Below, piece by piece: positions 34,384 through 35,533 of a stretch of DNA of 35,533 bases. Source of the stretch: Megasphaera sp. (GTDB lineage Bacteria; Bacillota; Negativicutes; Veillonellales; Megasphaeraceae); assembly GCA_022649055.1 (NCBI GenBank), contig JALCNL010000017.1, forward strand, positions 1 to 35,533. The letters are read 5' to 3'. The translations under genes were made by a program, and so were the position numbers. A model generated the notes under the pieces. The model saw only the letters and a program-made list of their open reading frames with translations, had not been told where the DNA came from and ran no database searches. The number at the start of each line of letters is the position of its first letter. The stretch's first letter is position 1.

Positions 34384-35394
34384 ATGGAACTATTCGAAAG
34401 CTATGATAGAAGAATCGATAAAATTCTCGAAGTGTTGAGGGAGTACGGTATACATAGCGTGGAAGAATGCCGAGATATTTGTGCAGAAGCAGGGATTGAT
34501 CCATATACGATCGTAAAAGAAATCCAACCGATTGCTTTTGAAAATGCTGGATGGGCATATACTGTAGGGGCGGCAATTGCTATTAAAAAAAATTGTCGTA
34601 CTGCTGTGAAAGCCGCTTCCGCTATTGGGATTGGATTACAAGCGTTTTGTATTCCCGGATCTGTAGCGGATGATCGCAAGGTTGGATTAGGTCATGGTAA
34701 TTTGGCATCCATGTTGTTAAAAGATGAAACCATGTGTTTTGCTTTTTTAGCGGGGCATGAATCTTTTGCAGCGGCAGAAGGTGCCATTGGTATTGTTCGC
34801 AATGCCAATAAAGCGCGTAAAGTTCCGCTTAGAGTAATACTTAATGGACTGGGAAAAGATGCGGCTCAAATTATTTCTCGTATCAATGGATTTACTTATG
34901 TGCAGACGCAATTTGATTATGTGACCGGAAAGCTTGCAATTGTTAGAGAAATTCCTTACTCTAAAGGTGAACGTGCGGATGTTTGCTGTTTTGGAGCTGA
35001 TGATGTTCGTGAAGGTGTTGCAATCATGCATTATGCTGGTGTGGATGTATCTATTACGGGTAATTCTACGAATCCGACGCGATTTCAGCATCCTGTAGCT
35101 GGCACGTATAAAAAAGAATGCATTGAAATGGGGAAAAAATATTTTTCCGTAGCTTCCGGCGGCGGCACAGGCCGAACGCTTCATCCGGACAATATGGCAG
35201 CAGGACCGGCATCTTATGGTATGACGGACACTATGGGCCGTATGCATTCAGATGCACAGTTTGCTGGTTCTTCTTCTGTCCCTGCTCATGTGGAAATGAT
35301 GGGATTTCTGGGTATGGGGAATAATCCTATGGTGGGAGCTTCTGTGGCGGTGGCGGTTGCTGTTGAAGGTGCGGCAAAAGAAAATAAATTTTAA
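34384..35394 (+). CDS. GGGtGRT-family protein of unknown function
   Basis: 336-residue protein named for the motif SGGGTGRT (258-265), followed by LHPDNMAAGPASYGMTDTMGRMH. Other conserved-looking parts are the glycine-rich AIGIGLQAFCIPGSVADDRKVGLGHGN (80-105) and NGLGKDAAQIISRINGF (154-170). Cysteines at 29, 33, 71, 89, 118, 201, 202 and 246 are numerous for its size; the Cys201-Cys202 pair is notable. No signal peptide or membrane helix; predicted cytoplasmic. AGGAGGG precedes the ATG. It is coupled to the NifU-like gene and ends at a strong terminator. No enzyme activity is known to me; nucleotide- or metal-cluster binding by the Gly-rich loops is a guess. Confidence 0.88.
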   Translation: MELFESYDRRIDKILEVLREYGIHSVEECRDICAEAGIDPYTIVKEIQPIAFENAGWAYTVGAAIAIKKNCRTAVKAASAIGIGLQAFCIPGSVADDRKVGLGHGNLASMLLKDETMCFAFLAGHESFAAAEGAIGIVRNANKARKVPLRVILNGLGKDAAQIISRINGFTYVQTQFDYVTGKLAIVREIPYSKGERADVCCFGADDVREGVAIMHYAGVDVSITGNSTNPTRFQHPVAGTYKKECIEMGKKYFSVASGGGTGRTLHPDNMAAGPASYGMTDTMGRMHSDAQFAGSSSVPAHVEMMGFLGMGNNPMVGASVAVAVAVEGAAKENKF

Positions 35395-35406
35395 TATAAA
35401 TATTGT

Positions 35407-35449
35407 AAAAACAACGACTTCAAAACATGTTAGAAGTCGTTGTTTTTTT
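35407..35449 (+). terminator. Terminator of the LysR/NifU-like/GGGtGRT unit
   Basis: A 15-base perfect stem (35407-35421 with 35433-35447) whose right arm runs into a T tract ending at 35449. Confidence 0.92.
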
Positions 35450-35476
35450 GACGATATAACGTAAATGTGGTATAAT
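35448..35476 (+). promoter_or_regulatory. Strong promoter for a gene beyond the right edge
   Basis: TTGACG (35448-35453), 17 bases, TGg-TATAAT (-10 at 35471-35476). The -35 begins in the T tract of the preceding terminator. No coding start is visible in the remaining 57 bases. Confidence 0.75.
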
Positions 35477-35533
35477 AATTAACGTAATTAATGGGAATCA
35501 TACAGTATAACAACAATATAAGGCTATCCTAAA

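Noticed and set aside
35489-35533. Short frame after the right-edge promoter
   Set aside because: It closes after 13 codons and has no ribosome-binding site.

Overview
The window looks like a stretch of chromosome from an anaerobic, low-GC member of the Firmicutes that has an outer membrane (class Negativicutes; Veillonellales would fit). Pointers are an OmpH/Skp-like periplasmic chaperone with a signal peptide sitting beside Bacillus-type genes (ytfI/gerW, soj/spo0J, ricT), a trimeric [FeFe]-hydrogenase, and an SAM-I (S-box) riboswitch. No rRNA, tRNA or CRISPR array was seen. The parAB pair, purA and the tmk-holB-ricT-trmN6-rsmI-metG-tatD run all lie near oriC in Bacillus subtilis, so an origin-proximal position is likely but inferred.

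Layout. 1-360: the start of a gene running off the left edge (probably a transposase), preceded by nested inverted and direct repeats. 433-3326 (minus): ompH, then gerW-ytfI, then a short Fe-S old-yellow-enzyme relative. 3597-4883: purA. 4954-9073 (minus): a methionine operon in which a SAM-I riboswitch precedes a stand-alone MetH reactivation protein, metH without its own reactivation domain, and metF. 9260-13484: hydC-hydB-hydA hydrogenase operon. 13678-16944: parA-parB-DUF4446-M23 peptidase. 16945-18062: a CDF metal exporter behind a promoter buried in a long palindrome and a leader with an intrinsic terminator. 18116-19570: a YgjP-like metallopeptidase (minus) and a DEDDh exonuclease (plus). 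19979-20612: a badly decayed IS256-family transposase. 20812-23622: an LTA-synthase-like sulfatase-fold enzyme and a convergent pyridoxamine kinase. 23835-32248: PLP decarboxylase, tmk, holB, ricT, trmN6, rsmI, metG, tatD, a cluster that keeps Bacillus gene order with several genes lost. 32756-35394: a LysR regulator, a NifU/IscU-like protein and a GGGtGRT-family protein, followed by a terminator and the promoter of the next gene.

Working together. SAM controls the whole methyl branch of methionine synthesis: MetF supplies methyl-THF, MetH transfers the methyl group to homocysteine, and the separate activation protein rescues inactive cobalamin. HydABC couples NADH (and probably ferredoxin) to hydrogen. 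The most under-described module is the LysR / NifU-like / GGGtGRT trio at the right end: its tight spacing, own promoter(s) and own terminator make it a self-contained unit whose chemistry is, as far as I know, unknown. The second most interesting element is the palindrome-plus-attenuator leader in front of the CDF exporter.

Where I moved a start codon inward I did so on ribosome-binding-site placement, family N-termini, or because the longer reading frame ran through a riboswitch or an upstream gene.
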